A DNA stretch of 64,000 nucleotides from Methanococcus vannielii SB (GTDB lineage Archaea > AGJL01 > Methanococci > Methanococcales > Methanococcaceae): the NCBI RefSeq assembly GCF_000017165.1, contig NC_009634.1, positions 372,001 through 436,000 of the forward strand, read 5' to 3'. Under the pieces are notes generated by a model. That model had not been told where the DNA came from. It ran no database searches and was given only the letters and a program-made list of their open reading frames with translations. Shown here in pieces: positions 17,828 through 28,671 of the stretch (position 1 is its first letter; each line of letters begins with the position of its first letter). A program made the translations under genes and the position numbers.

Positions 17828-18112
17828 TATTTATTAGCTAAAAATGGATTAAATAATAACCTATTTTTATTATTTTATTTATTATTTTGCCGTTTTATTA
17901 CTTTTTGTATTTTTAAAATTAGATGTTATAAAGGCCTAAATTTTTTGAGCGGATAATTTAAATATTGGTCTATCATACAAAGTTTATGATTTTATTAGTT
18001 TTACATCTTTATTAAATTTGTAAAATTGATATAATTTAGCATTTTAATTTTACATAATAGTTTAAAAACAATTACGAATATAGTATGAAAAAACGTATCC
18101 TAAGGTGGAATT

Positions 18113-21100
18113 TTGAAAAGAGAGGATATAAATAAAGTAATGATTTTGGGTTCTGGACCAATTGTAATAGGTCAAGCAGCTGAATTTGACTTTTCAGGTT
18201 CTCAGGCTTGTAAATCCTTAAAGGAAGAGGGAATTTACACGATATTGGTAAATTCAAACCCTGCAACGATTCAGACTGATTCAAATATTGCTGACAGAGT
18301 TTATTTAGAGCCTTTGACTCCAAAAATTTTAGAAAAAATTATTGAAAAGGAAAAACCCGATGCAATACTCCCAACAATGGGTGGCCAAACCGGTTTAAAC
18401 CTTGCAATGGAGCTTTCAAAAAGGGGAATTTTAGAAAAACACGGTGTTGAGCTTTTGGGTTCAACTGAAAAAGTAATTGAAACTTCAGAAGATAGGGACT
18501 TATTTAATAAGGCAATGGAGGAAATAAAACAGCCAATTGCGAAATCTGCCGCAGTTAACTCAATTGAAGGGGCACTTAATGCAGTGGATGTTTTAGGGTA
18601 TCCCGTAATTGTAAGGCCTGCATTTACACTAGGGGGAACCGGTGGTGGCGTTGCAAATACTGAAGAAGAATTAATTGAAATTACAAAAAAAGGTTTGAAA
18701 TATTCTATGATAAAACAGGTTTTAATCGACCAAAGCCTCCTAGGTTGGAAAGAATACGAGTACGAAGTAATGAGGGATAGAAACGATACATGTATTGTAG
18801 TTTGTAACATGGAAAATATCGACCCTATGGGAATACATACTGGTGAAAGCATCGTTACAGCACCTTCGCAAACATTAAGCGATGAATTCCACCAAAAATT
18901 AAGAGATGCTGCAATAAATATTATAAGACATTTGAAAATAGAGGGGGGATGTAACGTCCAATTTGCAGTTAATCCTGAAATGACCGAATACGTGGTAATT
19001 GAGGTAAATCCAAGAGTTTCAAGAAGTTCTGCACTTGCAAGTAAAGCAACGGGTTATCCAATTGCAAAGATTGCTGCAAAGATTGCAATTGGACTTACAC
19101 TTGACGAAATCCAAAATGACGTTACAAAAGAAACCCCTGCAAGTTTTGAACCTACTATCGACTACGTTGTTGTAAAAATTCCAAGATGGCCATTTGATAA
19201 ATTTAAAACAGTTGATAAACGACTTGGAACTGCAATGAAATCAACTGGGGAAATAATGGCAATTGGAAGGACTTTAGAAGAGGCACTTCAAAAAGCAGTT
19301 CGAAGTTTAGATATTGGAAGATATGGGATTATTTCGGATAAAAAAGATAGAGATTACTCGAATTCTGAGATTATAGGACTTTTGGAAAAACCTACGGATG
19401 AAAGGCTCTTTGTAATTGCATACGCCCTTGATAAGGGTTGGAGCGTCGATGGAATTTGTGAAAGAACAAGCATTAATCCATTCTTTATTAAAAAAATTAA
19501 AAATATTGTAGATTGTAAAAAAGAACTTGAAGTAGTTTCAAGACTCCCAGTAGACAATGACAAGCTAAAAGAAATAATTTTAAAAGCCAAAAAATTAGGA
19601 TTTTCAGATTTTCAGATTGGAAAAATATTTTCAAAAACAGAAACAGAAATACGGGAATTAAGAAAAAAACTTTCCGTAATCCCAGTTTACAAAATGGTAG
19701 ATACTTGTGCAGCAGAATTTGAAGCAAAAACTCCATACTACTATTCTGCATACGAACGATACTTTGACGAAGAACAAAACGAAAGTATTGCAACAAGTCG
19801 TAAAAAGGTAATCATACTAGGTTCAGGGCCAATTAGAATTGGTCAGGGTGTTGAATTTGATTATTCAACAGTTCATGCAATTTATGCATTAAAAGAAATA
19901 GGAATTGAAGCAATTATAATAAATAATAACCCTGAAACAGTAAGTACCGACTACGATACGTCAGACAGGCTTTACTTTGAACCATTAGTGTTTGAAGAAA
20001 TAATGAATATTATTGAAAATGAAAGTAAAAATGGAGAACTTTTAGGCGTAATTGTCCAATTTGGAGGCCAAACCGCAATTAACCTTGCAATGAATTTATA
20101 TGGTGCAGGTGTTAATATTTTAGGAACTTCACCGCATTCGATTGACCTTGCAGAGGATAGGGATCAATTTATCCATGTTCTTGAAAAGTTAGAAATACCG
20201 CAAGCAGAAGGCGGAACTGCATTTAGTGAAGAAGAAGCCCTTAAGGTCATTGAAAAAATCGGGTTTCCAGCACTTGTAAGGCCATCTTATGTTTTAGGCG
20301 GGCGTGCAATGCAGATTGTTTATAATTTTGAGGATTTAAAAGATTACATGAATGAAGCAGTTAAAGTTTCATCAGAACATCCAATATTAATCGACAAGTT
20401 CTTAGAAGAGGCTATTGAAGTCGATGTTGATGCAGTTTGTGATGGGGAAAGTGTATTTATCGGCGCTATTATGGAACATATTGAGGAAGCTGGAATTCAT
20501 AGCGGAGATAGTGCATGCGTAATTCCGCCACAAACGCTATCAAAAGAGGTAATTTCAAAAATTGAAACATATACCACTAAACTTGCACTTGAACTTGGCG
20601 TAATAGGCCTTTTAAATATCCAATATGCGATAAAAGATGGAATAGTTTATATAATTGAAGCAAACCCTAGAGCGTCACGAACTATTCCTTACGTCAGTAA
20701 ATCAGTTGGTGTGCCATTAGCAAAAATTGCTACAAATGCACTTATGGGTAAAAAATTAAAAGAAATGGGTTATTTTGGAACTGCAAAGGCGAAATACGTT
20801 AGTGTAAAAGAAGCAGTGTTTCCATTCTTAAAACTTCCAGGGGTTGACCCAGTTTTAAGTCCTGAAATGAAATCAACTGGTGAAGCAATTGGAATTGACC
20901 TCGATTTTGGAAAAGCATACTATAAATCCCAGCTTTCTGCAAACATGGAACTTCCAACATCTGGAACCGTATTTATAAGTGTTAGAAATAGGGATAAAAA
21001 TAATATTACAAAAATTGCAAAAAAATTCCATGAATTAGGTTTTGAAATCGTTGCAACAACTGGGACTGCAAGAGAATTGCGACAATTTGAAATTCCTGCA

Positions 21101-21358
21101 AGGGAAGTTAGTAAAATTTCTGAAAGTATGCAAAACAGTGTTCTTGATTTGATGCAGAAAGGAGACATTAGTTTAATAATAAATACATCATCAGGAGACC
21201 GAGCAAGAAGTGATGGGTATTATATAAGGCGAGCTGCAGTAGAATTAAACGTTCCATACATGACTACACTTCAAGGAGCATATGCTGCAATAAAGGCGAT
21301 TGAAGCTATTAAAACTGGCGACCTTGGAGTTTATTCATTAAAAGAGCTTGAAAATTAA
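18113..21358 (+). CDS. carB: Carbamoyl-phosphate synthase large subunit
   Basis: Makes carbamoyl phosphate for pyrimidine and arginine synthesis from bicarbonate, glutamine-derived ammonia and two ATP. The 1081-residue protein has two ATP-grasp halves ([18 protein letters not shown] near residue 11 and [17 protein letters not shown] near residue 567) and a C-terminal MGS-like regulatory domain ([20 protein letters not shown]). The start is TTG with AAGGTGG upstream. In Methanocaldococcus the gene is split; here it is intact. carA is not in the window. Confidence 0.97.
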   Translation: MKREDINKVMILGSGPIVIGQAAEFDFSGSQACKSLKEEGIYTILVNSNPATIQTDSNIADRVYLEPLTPKILEKIIEKEKPDAILPTMGGQTGLNLAMELSKRGILEKHGVELLGSTEKVIETSEDRDLFNKAMEEIKQPIAKSAAVNSIEGALNAVDVLGYPVIVRPAFTLGGTGGGVANTEEELIEITKKGLKYSMIKQVLIDQSLLGWKEYEYEVMRDRNDTCIVVCNMENIDPMGIHTGESIVTAPSQTLSDEFHQKLRDAAINIIRHLKIEGGCNVQFAVNPEMTEYVVIEVNPRVSRSSALASKATGYPIAKIAAKIAIGLTLDEIQNDVTKETPASFEPTIDYVVVKIPRWPFDKFKTVDKRLGTAMKSTGEIMAIGRTLEEALQKAVRSLDIGRYGIISDKKDRDYSNSEIIGLLEKPTDERLFVIAYALDKGWSVDGICERTSINPFFIKKIKNIVDCKKELEVVSRLPVDNDKLKEIILKAKKLGFSDFQIGKIFSKTETEIRELRKKLSVIPVYKMVDTCAAEFEAKTPYYYSAYERYFDEEQNESIATSRKKVIILGSGPIRIGQGVEFDYSTVHAIYALKEIGIEAIIINNNPETVSTDYDTSDRLYFEPLVFEEIMNIIENESKNGELLGVIVQFGGQTAINLAMNLYGAGVNILGTSPHSIDLAEDRDQFIHVLEKLEIPQAEGGTAFSEEEALKVIEKIGFPALVRPSYVLGGRAMQIVYNFEDLKDYMNEAVKVSSEHPILIDKFLEEAIEVDVDAVCDGESVFIGAIMEHIEEAGIHSGDSACVIPPQTLSKEVISKIETYTTKLALELGVIGLLNIQYAIKDGIVYIIEANPRASRTIPYVSKSVGVPLAKIATNALMGKKLKEMGYFGTAKAKYVSVKEAVFPFLKLPGVDPVLSPEMKSTGEAIGIDLDFGKAYYKSQLSANMELPTSGTVFISVRNRDKNNITKIAKKFHELGFEIVATTGTARELRQFEIPAREVSKISESMQNSVLDLMQKGDISLIINTSSGDRARSDGYYIRRAAVELNVPYMTTLQGAYAAIKAIEAIKTGDLGVYSLKELEN

Positions 21359-21434
21359 TCTTAAAATAAATCCAAAATACTAAAATTATTTTATTTTTAA
21401 ATTTTTAATTTAGTTTTTATTTTTGAGGGATATT

Positions 21435-22502
21435 ATGTCAATGACCCATTATTTAAAAAATTTACGTGTAAAAAATCTTAAAAAGAGAAAAGAAAAAAAT
21501 CCTGATTATCCAATTGCATCATGGATTCAAGACGACATATTTCAAGATAAAACCATTGGAAAAAGTCTTACAATAATTTTAAGAACCAAAGGATGTAAAT
21601 GGGCGTATGATTCCGGTGGTTGTACGATGTGTAGCTACCTAATGGATGCATCTCCAGTAGAAATCACTTCAGAAAACTTGAAAAATCAGTTTGATAGGAC
21701 AATTGAAAAAAATTTGGAAGTAATTAATAACAATATGTCAATAAAACTTTTTACATCGGGAAGCTTTTTAGACCCTTTTGAAATTCCAATTGATGTAAGG
21801 GAATACATATTTCAAAAAATTGAAAGTTTAGGGGTAAAAGAAGTTGCAATAGAATCCAGAGCAGAGTTTGTAACTTCAGAAAACATGGAATCAATCCGAA
21901 AAAATTTGTCATGTAATGTTGAAATTGGAGTTGGAATCGAAAGTTTTAACGATACAATTAGAAACGTATCAATAAATAAAGGAGTAAGTAGAGAAGTGAT
22001 TAAACAGGCTTTTAAGATTTCTAAAGAATACAATGTCGGTATAAAATCATATATCTTGATAAAACCGCTTTTCATAACTGAAAAAGAAGCCATTTTGGAT
22101 TCAATAAATACTGCAAATGAGTGCATTGAAATTGGTTGTAGCAGAATATCCTTCTGTCCTGCAACAGTGCATACAGGAACGTTAATAGAATTGATATGGA
22201 AAAAAAATCAGTATAGGCCACCATTTTTATGGAGTATTTTGGAAATATTAAAGGAAGTAAAATCACAAAATCCTGATGCGTTAATAATGTGTGATACATC
22301 TGGAGTAAATTCGAAAAGAGGTGCGCATAATAATATCACTTGTGAATGTGGGGAAAAAATAAAAGAGATATTTAATGAATTTACACTTACACAAAAAATT
22401 GAAAAACTAGACGTTGACTGCGAGTGTAAAAAACAGTGGTTAAGTTATTTAGACTATGAACAAAAAAATATTGTTCCACTGGGCGATGAAAGTTTACTGT
22501 AA
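21435..22502 (+). CDS. raSEA: Archaeosine biosynthesis radical SAM protein RaSEA
   Basis: With ArcS it turns the lysine adduct of preQ0 in tRNA position 15 into archaeosine. About 355 residues. The radical SAM cluster motif is unusual: GCKWAYDSGGCTMCSY, CX7-8CX2C, as in this family. It also has VEIGVGIESFNDTIR and a late Cys group (TCECGE and DCECKKQW) that may bind zinc or a second cluster. The start is ATG 21435 after GAGGGATATT. arcS is not in the window. Confidence 0.85.
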   Translation: MSMTHYLKNLRVKNLKKRKEKNPDYPIASWIQDDIFQDKTIGKSLTIILRTKGCKWAYDSGGCTMCSYLMDASPVEITSENLKNQFDRTIEKNLEVINNNMSIKLFTSGSFLDPFEIPIDVREYIFQKIESLGVKEVAIESRAEFVTSENMESIRKNLSCNVEIGVGIESFNDTIRNVSINKGVSREVIKQAFKISKEYNVGIKSYILIKPLFITEKEAILDSINTANECIEIGCSRISFCPATVHTGTLIELIWKKNQYRPPFLWSILEILKEVKSQNPDALIMCDTSGVNSKRGAHNNITCECGEKIKEIFNEFTLTQKIEKLDVDCECKKQWLSYLDYEQKNIVPLGDESLL

Positions 22503-22622
22503 ATTCATTATTTTGAATTTTTAATTTATCTGCATTTCTATTTTTAATTCAATTTGGTTAAAGAAGCTTTAAATAATTAAAAACCTTATATATTTATAAA
22601 TATATTATTAAGAGGTTATAAT

Positions 22623-22922
22623 ATGATACCTAAAGGAACAGTTAAAAGAATTATGAAGCAACATACTGAAATGAACGTGTCTGCTGAATCAGTTGAAAAA
22701 TTAGTGGAATTACTTCAAGAAATTATTGTAACAACAACCCAAATTGCAGAACAAAATGCTGGAAAAGACAAAAGAAAAACATTAAAAGCAAGGGATATTG
22801 AACAGTGTGATGCGGAAAGACTTAGAAGAAAAATAGTTGAAGTTTCCGAAAGAACGGAAAAAGTAAATATTCTTACAAACGAAATTTTAAATGTAGTTGC
22901 AAACGAACTTGAAAGGTATTAA
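22623..22922 (+). CDS. Archaeal histone of the MJ1647 (DNA-bridging) type
   Basis: A 99-residue histone-fold protein. The N-terminus PKGTVKRIMKQHTEMNVSAE and the fold core KTLKARDIEQCDAERLRRK match MJ1647 of Methanocaldococcus closely, as recalled. Unlike classic 67-residue archaeal histones it carries a C-terminal helix (about residues 70-99, VSERTEKVNILTNEILNVV). In MJ1647 this mediates a special tetramer that bridges DNA duplexes. It is a monocistronic gene behind an AT-rich promoter with the ribosome site AGAGGT. Confidence 0.88.
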   Translation: MIPKGTVKRIMKQHTEMNVSAESVEKLVELLQEIIVTTTQIAEQNAGKDKRKTLKARDIEQCDAERLRRKIVEVSERTEKVNILTNEILNVVANELERY

Positions 22923-23039
22923 TTGGGGCAGAATACTGTTTTTGTTACTTTAAAGTTAAGAAAAGTTTTAAATAATTCTTTTTAATTTTTTAACGCCTAT
23001 TTTAAATATTTTAAATATTAAATGTTTAAAGATAGAAAT

Positions 23040-24023
23040 TTAAAGTAAATTTTTTCTGAGTTCTTCCGAACTTTTTGGTGATAAATGGCCAAGTGATATG
23101 TCAAATACAGTTTTTGCACCAAAATGTCCTTCTTTATTCATTTTAAATACTGCTCTTGCATAAGCTACAAGAATGCTTGCAGTAAATTCGGGGTTACTGT
23201 CTAGTTTTAATGAAAATTCTACAATGTGCTTATTTTCTTTATTAAATCCAGTTTTACCACTTCGAATTACAAATCCCCCATGGGGCATTCCCGAATGATT
23301 CAATTTCAATTCATCCTCAGTTATAAAATTAACTTCGGTAGTATAATCTAAAAAGTAGTTTGGCATTTCCTTAATCTCTTTTTCCACTTTATTTTTATCT
23401 ACGCCTTCTTCTAAAACAACATAGCATACTCTTAAGTGTTTTTCCTTAGTTTCAAGATTTGGGTCGTCTCCACTCCTCACTCGGTTTATTGCGCCATCTA
23501 AAGGAATCGTATACTGTATACCATTTTTAACCCCTGAAATTCTCCTTATTGCATCTGAATGTCCCTGACTTACCCCACTACCCCAAAATGTATATTCTTT
23601 ACCATCGGGAAGTATTGCTTCTGAAACCATTCTATTTATTGAAAATAACCCCGGATCCCATCCAATACTAATAGCACTCGTGTGTCCGTTAGATTTAGCT
23701 ACCAAATCAACTTCTTCAAAGTATTCTGGAATTTTTGCATGAGTATCAAAGCTATCTACTGTATTAAAAAGTTTTGCAAATTCTGGCCCCTGTACTGGAA
23801 GATCTGTTGCAGAACCGCCACAAAGTATCATAACGTCGATTTTATCAACATACTCTTTTGCATCATCTACTGAAACTATTTTTGCATCTTCTTGAATTTT
23901 TATGCTGTTTTTTGGCCTTCTTGTAAATACTGCCACAAGTTCCATATCTGGATTTTGTTTAATTGCAGAATATACTCCTTTACCCAAATTTCCATATCCC
24001 ATAATTCCGATTTTTATAGTCAT
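23040..24023 (-). CDS. ddh: meso-Diaminopimelate D-dehydrogenase
   Basis: Catalyses NADPH-dependent reductive amination of tetrahydrodipicolinate directly to meso-diaminopimelate. About 327 residues: Rossmann GIMGYGNLGKGVYSAI at the N-terminus, CGGSATDLPVQGPEFA, DSFDTHAKIPEYFEEVD, SIGWDPGLFSINR and VSQGHSDAIRRI are all family-specific. The start is ATG 24023 with GGAGGATA upstream (an earlier ATG at 24035 lacks a site). Methanococci are reported to use DapL for lysine, so this enzyme may be a bypass acquired from bacteria (inference). lysC lies about 1.5 kb away on the same strand. Confidence 0.9.
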   Translation of the reverse strand: MTIKIGIMGYGNLGKGVYSAIKQNPDMELVAVFTRRPKNSIKIQEDAKIVSVDDAKEYVDKIDVMILCGGSATDLPVQGPEFAKLFNTVDSFDTHAKIPEYFEEVDLVAKSNGHTSAISIGWDPGLFSINRMVSEAILPDGKEYTFWGSGVSQGHSDAIRRISGVKNGIQYTIPLDGAINRVRSGDDPNLETKEKHLRVCYVVLEEGVDKNKVEKEIKEMPNYFLDYTTEVNFITEDELKLNHSGMPHGGFVIRSGKTGFNKENKHIVEFSLKLDSNPEFTASILVAYARAVFKMNKEGHFGAKTVFDISLGHLSPKSSEELRKNLL

Positions 24024-24267
24024 ATTATCCTCCATTTAGTCCTGTATTTTATACCAAAGATTTAAATTATTACTTAATATACGTTACGGACAAATCTAAA
24101 TTTCTAAAGACAGCGTTTTTGACCATTTTTTCATTTTAGCCATAATATTTTATTTTCCATTATATCCTAAAAATTTGTAAGATACTAACCTATTTAATTC
24201 AAATCAAAAGCCATATAAAAAGCCAAAATCATAGATATACTATGGACTTTAAAAAGGGGTGAAGGTC

Positions 24268-25503
24268 TTGAAAGAGCAAGTAATTGACATAGCCACGAAA
24301 GATGTTGTCACAGTAGCTCCAGAAACGCCAATATTAAAAGCTATTGGAATTATGGAAAATAAAAGATTCCACAACTTAATTGTTGAACGGGAAAATGAAA
24401 TATATCTTGTGACAATGTATGATTTACTACTTGCAAATTCAGTAAACCAGCAAGTTGAAGATTTGATGTTTAGACCCTATTGCGTAAATCAGACCACTTC
24501 AGTAATGGATGCAACGTTTGAAATGATCAATAGCGGTCAAAGAGTTGCACCGATTATTGATGAAAAAAACAACATGGTTGGAATCATTACAGACTACGAC
24601 ATCATGAGGTGTGCAGCAAAGTCAAAGCTTTTGAGAGACGTTTTGGTAAATAAAATAATGTCTAAAAGCCCCATTACTATAGATAGTGATGAAAGTATCG
24701 GAAAAGCCAGAAGTTTAATGATGAAATACAACATTGGAAGGCTTGTTGTACTCAATAAAAATGGAAATCCAACAGGAATGGTAACGGAAGATGACATAGT
24801 TAAAAAAGTCTTTAAGCCAAAAACCAAAATGACTGTTGGTGAACTTAAAGGAGATAAAATGCCAAGAATGGCACAGCCTGTATCAATGATAATGAATTCC
24901 CCGATAATATCTGCAGAATTAGATAATTCAATTGCAGATGTTGCAAAACTAATGGAAAATCAAGATGTTAGGGGAGTTCCAGTATTTAAAGATGGTTCAT
25001 TGAGGGGAATAGTTACTAGGCTTGATATTTTAAAATATATTGCAGAATTAAGGGCAGAATCTGTTGTGGAAGTTGAAATCCACGGGGACTTTGATGAAGA
25101 ACAAAAAGACCTTGCAGAAAGAATATTATTTACGGAAGTAAGAAAAATTGCCTCTTACGCAAGAAAAATACACTGGATAAGAATAAGCGTTAAAAAAGAA
25201 AGAGATAAAGGAGGAATTCCTTACTACACCGTACATACGTACGTAAAAACTCCAAAAAAATTATATGTTGCGGAAGGAAAACCAAAACTTTCTGGAACAA
25301 AGAGAATAGATTGGGATGGAGAAGAGATTGAGTTAGTATCTGAAAAGCAGAGGTGGGACTTTATAGAGGTACTAAAAGATGCATTAGAGTCTGTAAAAAA
25401 ACAGATGAGTATAGATAGGGAAAAAGGACGTTCAAAAAACATTAACAGTGGCAAAAAAGATGTTTTAGTCGAAGAATTTTCCGAAGAAATTAACTTAGAA
25501 TAA
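24268..25503 (+). CDS. Four-CBS protein with C-terminal HPF/RaiA-like domain
   Basis: About 411 residues. Two CBS pairs occupy about residues 5-110 and 115-250 (repeated motifs such as DVVTVAPETPILKAI and SPITIDSDESIGKARSLM), the fold that binds AMP/ATP-type ligands. From about residue 262 the pattern beta-helix-beta-beta-beta-helix (VEIHGDFDEEQKDLAE ... HWIRISVKKE ... YYTVHTYVKTP ... KLYVAEG ... WDFIEVLKDALESVKKQM) looks like a ribosome hibernation factor domain. An energy-sensing ribosome silencer is my inference. The TTG start at 24268 follows GGGGTGAAGGTC. Confidence 0.75.
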   Translation: MKEQVIDIATKDVVTVAPETPILKAIGIMENKRFHNLIVERENEIYLVTMYDLLLANSVNQQVEDLMFRPYCVNQTTSVMDATFEMINSGQRVAPIIDEKNNMVGIITDYDIMRCAAKSKLLRDVLVNKIMSKSPITIDSDESIGKARSLMMKYNIGRLVVLNKNGNPTGMVTEDDIVKKVFKPKTKMTVGELKGDKMPRMAQPVSMIMNSPIISAELDNSIADVAKLMENQDVRGVPVFKDGSLRGIVTRLDILKYIAELRAESVVEVEIHGDFDEEQKDLAERILFTEVRKIASYARKIHWIRISVKKERDKGGIPYYTVHTYVKTPKKLYVAEGKPKLSGTKRIDWDGEEIELVSEKQRWDFIEVLKDALESVKKQMSIDREKGRSKNINSGKKDVLVEEFSEEINLE

Positions 25504-25547
25504 ATGTTTTTCTTTTTTGATCTTAAAAATTTAAATTAAAATTTAAA

Positions 25548-26975
<1,428 letters not shown>

Positions 26976-27113
26976 TTATATTGATTTACAACCTGCAATT
27001 ATACACTACTTGTGTTTTATCAATTAATCAATGAAATTATATTTAAACCTATCATTGCTAAAAAATTACTAAAAAATTACTAAATCAGAAATATTAATAT
27101 CGAGAGGATAACC

Positions 27114-28592
27114 ATGGTTAAAATATTTGACACTACCCTAAGAGATGGGGAACAGACCCCTGGCGTATCTTTAACGCCAAGTCAGAAGCTTGAAATAGCA
27201 ATAAAACTTGATGAGCTTGGTGTCAATATTATTGAAGCAGGTAGTGCAATAACGTCAAAAGGGGAACGAGAATCGATAAAATTAATCACTTCTGAAAATC
27301 TAAATGCAGAAATTGCTTCATTTGTAAGGGCACTTCCAGTAGACATTGATTCTGCAATTTCATGTAATGTAGATAGCGTTCACTTGGTAGTTCCAACTTC
27401 AGACCTACACATGACATACAAATTAAGAAAAACAAGAGAAGAAAATTTAAATGATGCTTTAAAGGCCGTTGAATATGCAAAAAATCATGGCTTAATTGTA
27501 GAACTTTCTGCAGAAGATGCAACAAGAAGTGATCTTGAATTTTTAAAAGAACTCTTTAAAATGGGGGAAGAATTAAATGCTGATAGAATGTGTTTATGCG
27601 ATACTGTTGGAATATTAACTCCAAATAAAGCTGAAACACTCGTAAAAAATATAAAAGAATACACAAAACTTCCAATATCCATCCACTGCCATAATGACTT
27701 TGGAATGGCAACTGCAAATACTGTCTCTGCAATTCATGCGGGGGCGACACAATGCCACGTAACTGTAAACGGTATTGGTGAACGGGCAGGTAATGCTTCA
27801 CTAGAAGAAGTAGTAATGGGTTTAAAATCGCTATACAATATAAATACAGACATTGAATCTGAAAAACTCTATAAAATTTCTAGAATTGTATCAAAAATGA
27901 TGAAAATACCTGTTCCTGCAAATAAAGCACTTGTTGGAGATAATGCATTTTCCCACGAAGCTGGAATTCACGTAGATGGCCTTATGAAAAATACTGAAAC
28001 ATATGAACCAATAAGTCCTGAAATGGTTGGAAATAGGCGAAAAATAATTTTAGGAAAACACAGTGGAAAGGCTGCTTTAAAATACAAGCTTGAATTAATG
28101 AACATTGGACTAAGTCATGAACAGTTTGAAGAAGCATATTCAAAAATCAAAACATTTGGGGACCTTGGAAAATACATTAGTGATGTTGATTTAAAAACAG
28201 TCATTAATGAAGTAAGGGGCGTAACTTTAGAGAAAAAGGTAATTTTAGATGAATTAACAGTTTTATCAGGAAATAAAATATCCCCTCTTGCATCAATTAA
28301 TTTAAAATTTGCAAATGACTGCAATATTAAAGATAATATCAGGGAAGCTTCCTACGGAGTAGGGCCTGTTGACGCTGCAATAAATGCTGTTAGAAAAGCT
28401 TTAAGTGGAGTTGCAGATATCGAACTTGAAGACTATAACGTGCGTGCGGTTTCAGGCGGTACTGATGCATTAATCGAGGTTATAGTCCACCTTAGACGAG
28501 GAAATGAAGTTGTAGAAGTTAAAAAAGCACATGGAGATATTATAATGGCCTCTGTTGAAGCTTTGATGGATGGAATTAACCTTTTAATTTAA
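27114..28592 (+). CDS. cimA: (R)-citramalate synthase
   Basis: Condenses pyruvate with acetyl-CoA, the first step of the pyruvate route to isoleucine in methanogens. The 492-residue HMGL-like/LeuA family protein matches MJ1392 CimA in length and sequence as I recall it: DTTLRDGEQTPGVSLT, HCHNDFGMATANT metal motif, GERAGNASLEEVV, HEAGIHVDGLMKNTETYEP and a LeuA-dimer regulatory C-terminus. LeuA (2-isopropylmalate synthase) is the close alternative; the residues VDGLMKNTETYEP favour CimA. Good site GAGAGGATAACC. Confidence 0.88.
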   Translation: MVKIFDTTLRDGEQTPGVSLTPSQKLEIAIKLDELGVNIIEAGSAITSKGERESIKLITSENLNAEIASFVRALPVDIDSAISCNVDSVHLVVPTSDLHMTYKLRKTREENLNDALKAVEYAKNHGLIVELSAEDATRSDLEFLKELFKMGEELNADRMCLCDTVGILTPNKAETLVKNIKEYTKLPISIHCHNDFGMATANTVSAIHAGATQCHVTVNGIGERAGNASLEEVVMGLKSLYNINTDIESEKLYKISRIVSKMMKIPVPANKALVGDNAFSHEAGIHVDGLMKNTETYEPISPEMVGNRRKIILGKHSGKAALKYKLELMNIGLSHEQFEEAYSKIKTFGDLGKYISDVDLKTVINEVRGVTLEKKVILDELTVLSGNKISPLASINLKFANDCNIKDNIREASYGVGPVDAAINAVRKALSGVADIELEDYNVRAVSGGTDALIEVIVHLRRGNEVVEVKKAHGDIIMASVEALMDGINLLI

Positions 28593-28671
28593 AGTTCTCT
28601 TTTTCAATATGTTTAATTTTTATGGTTATATTTAAAAAAGAAAATAAATTTTACTTATATTATGTAAGATA

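Noticed and set aside
17828-18112. Search for a riboswitch or leader before carB
   Set aside because: No stable hairpin, leader peptide or known motif was visible.
27056-27085. Repeated AAAAAATTACT before cimA
   Set aside because: Short simple-sequence repetition with no sign of a binding site or CRISPR.
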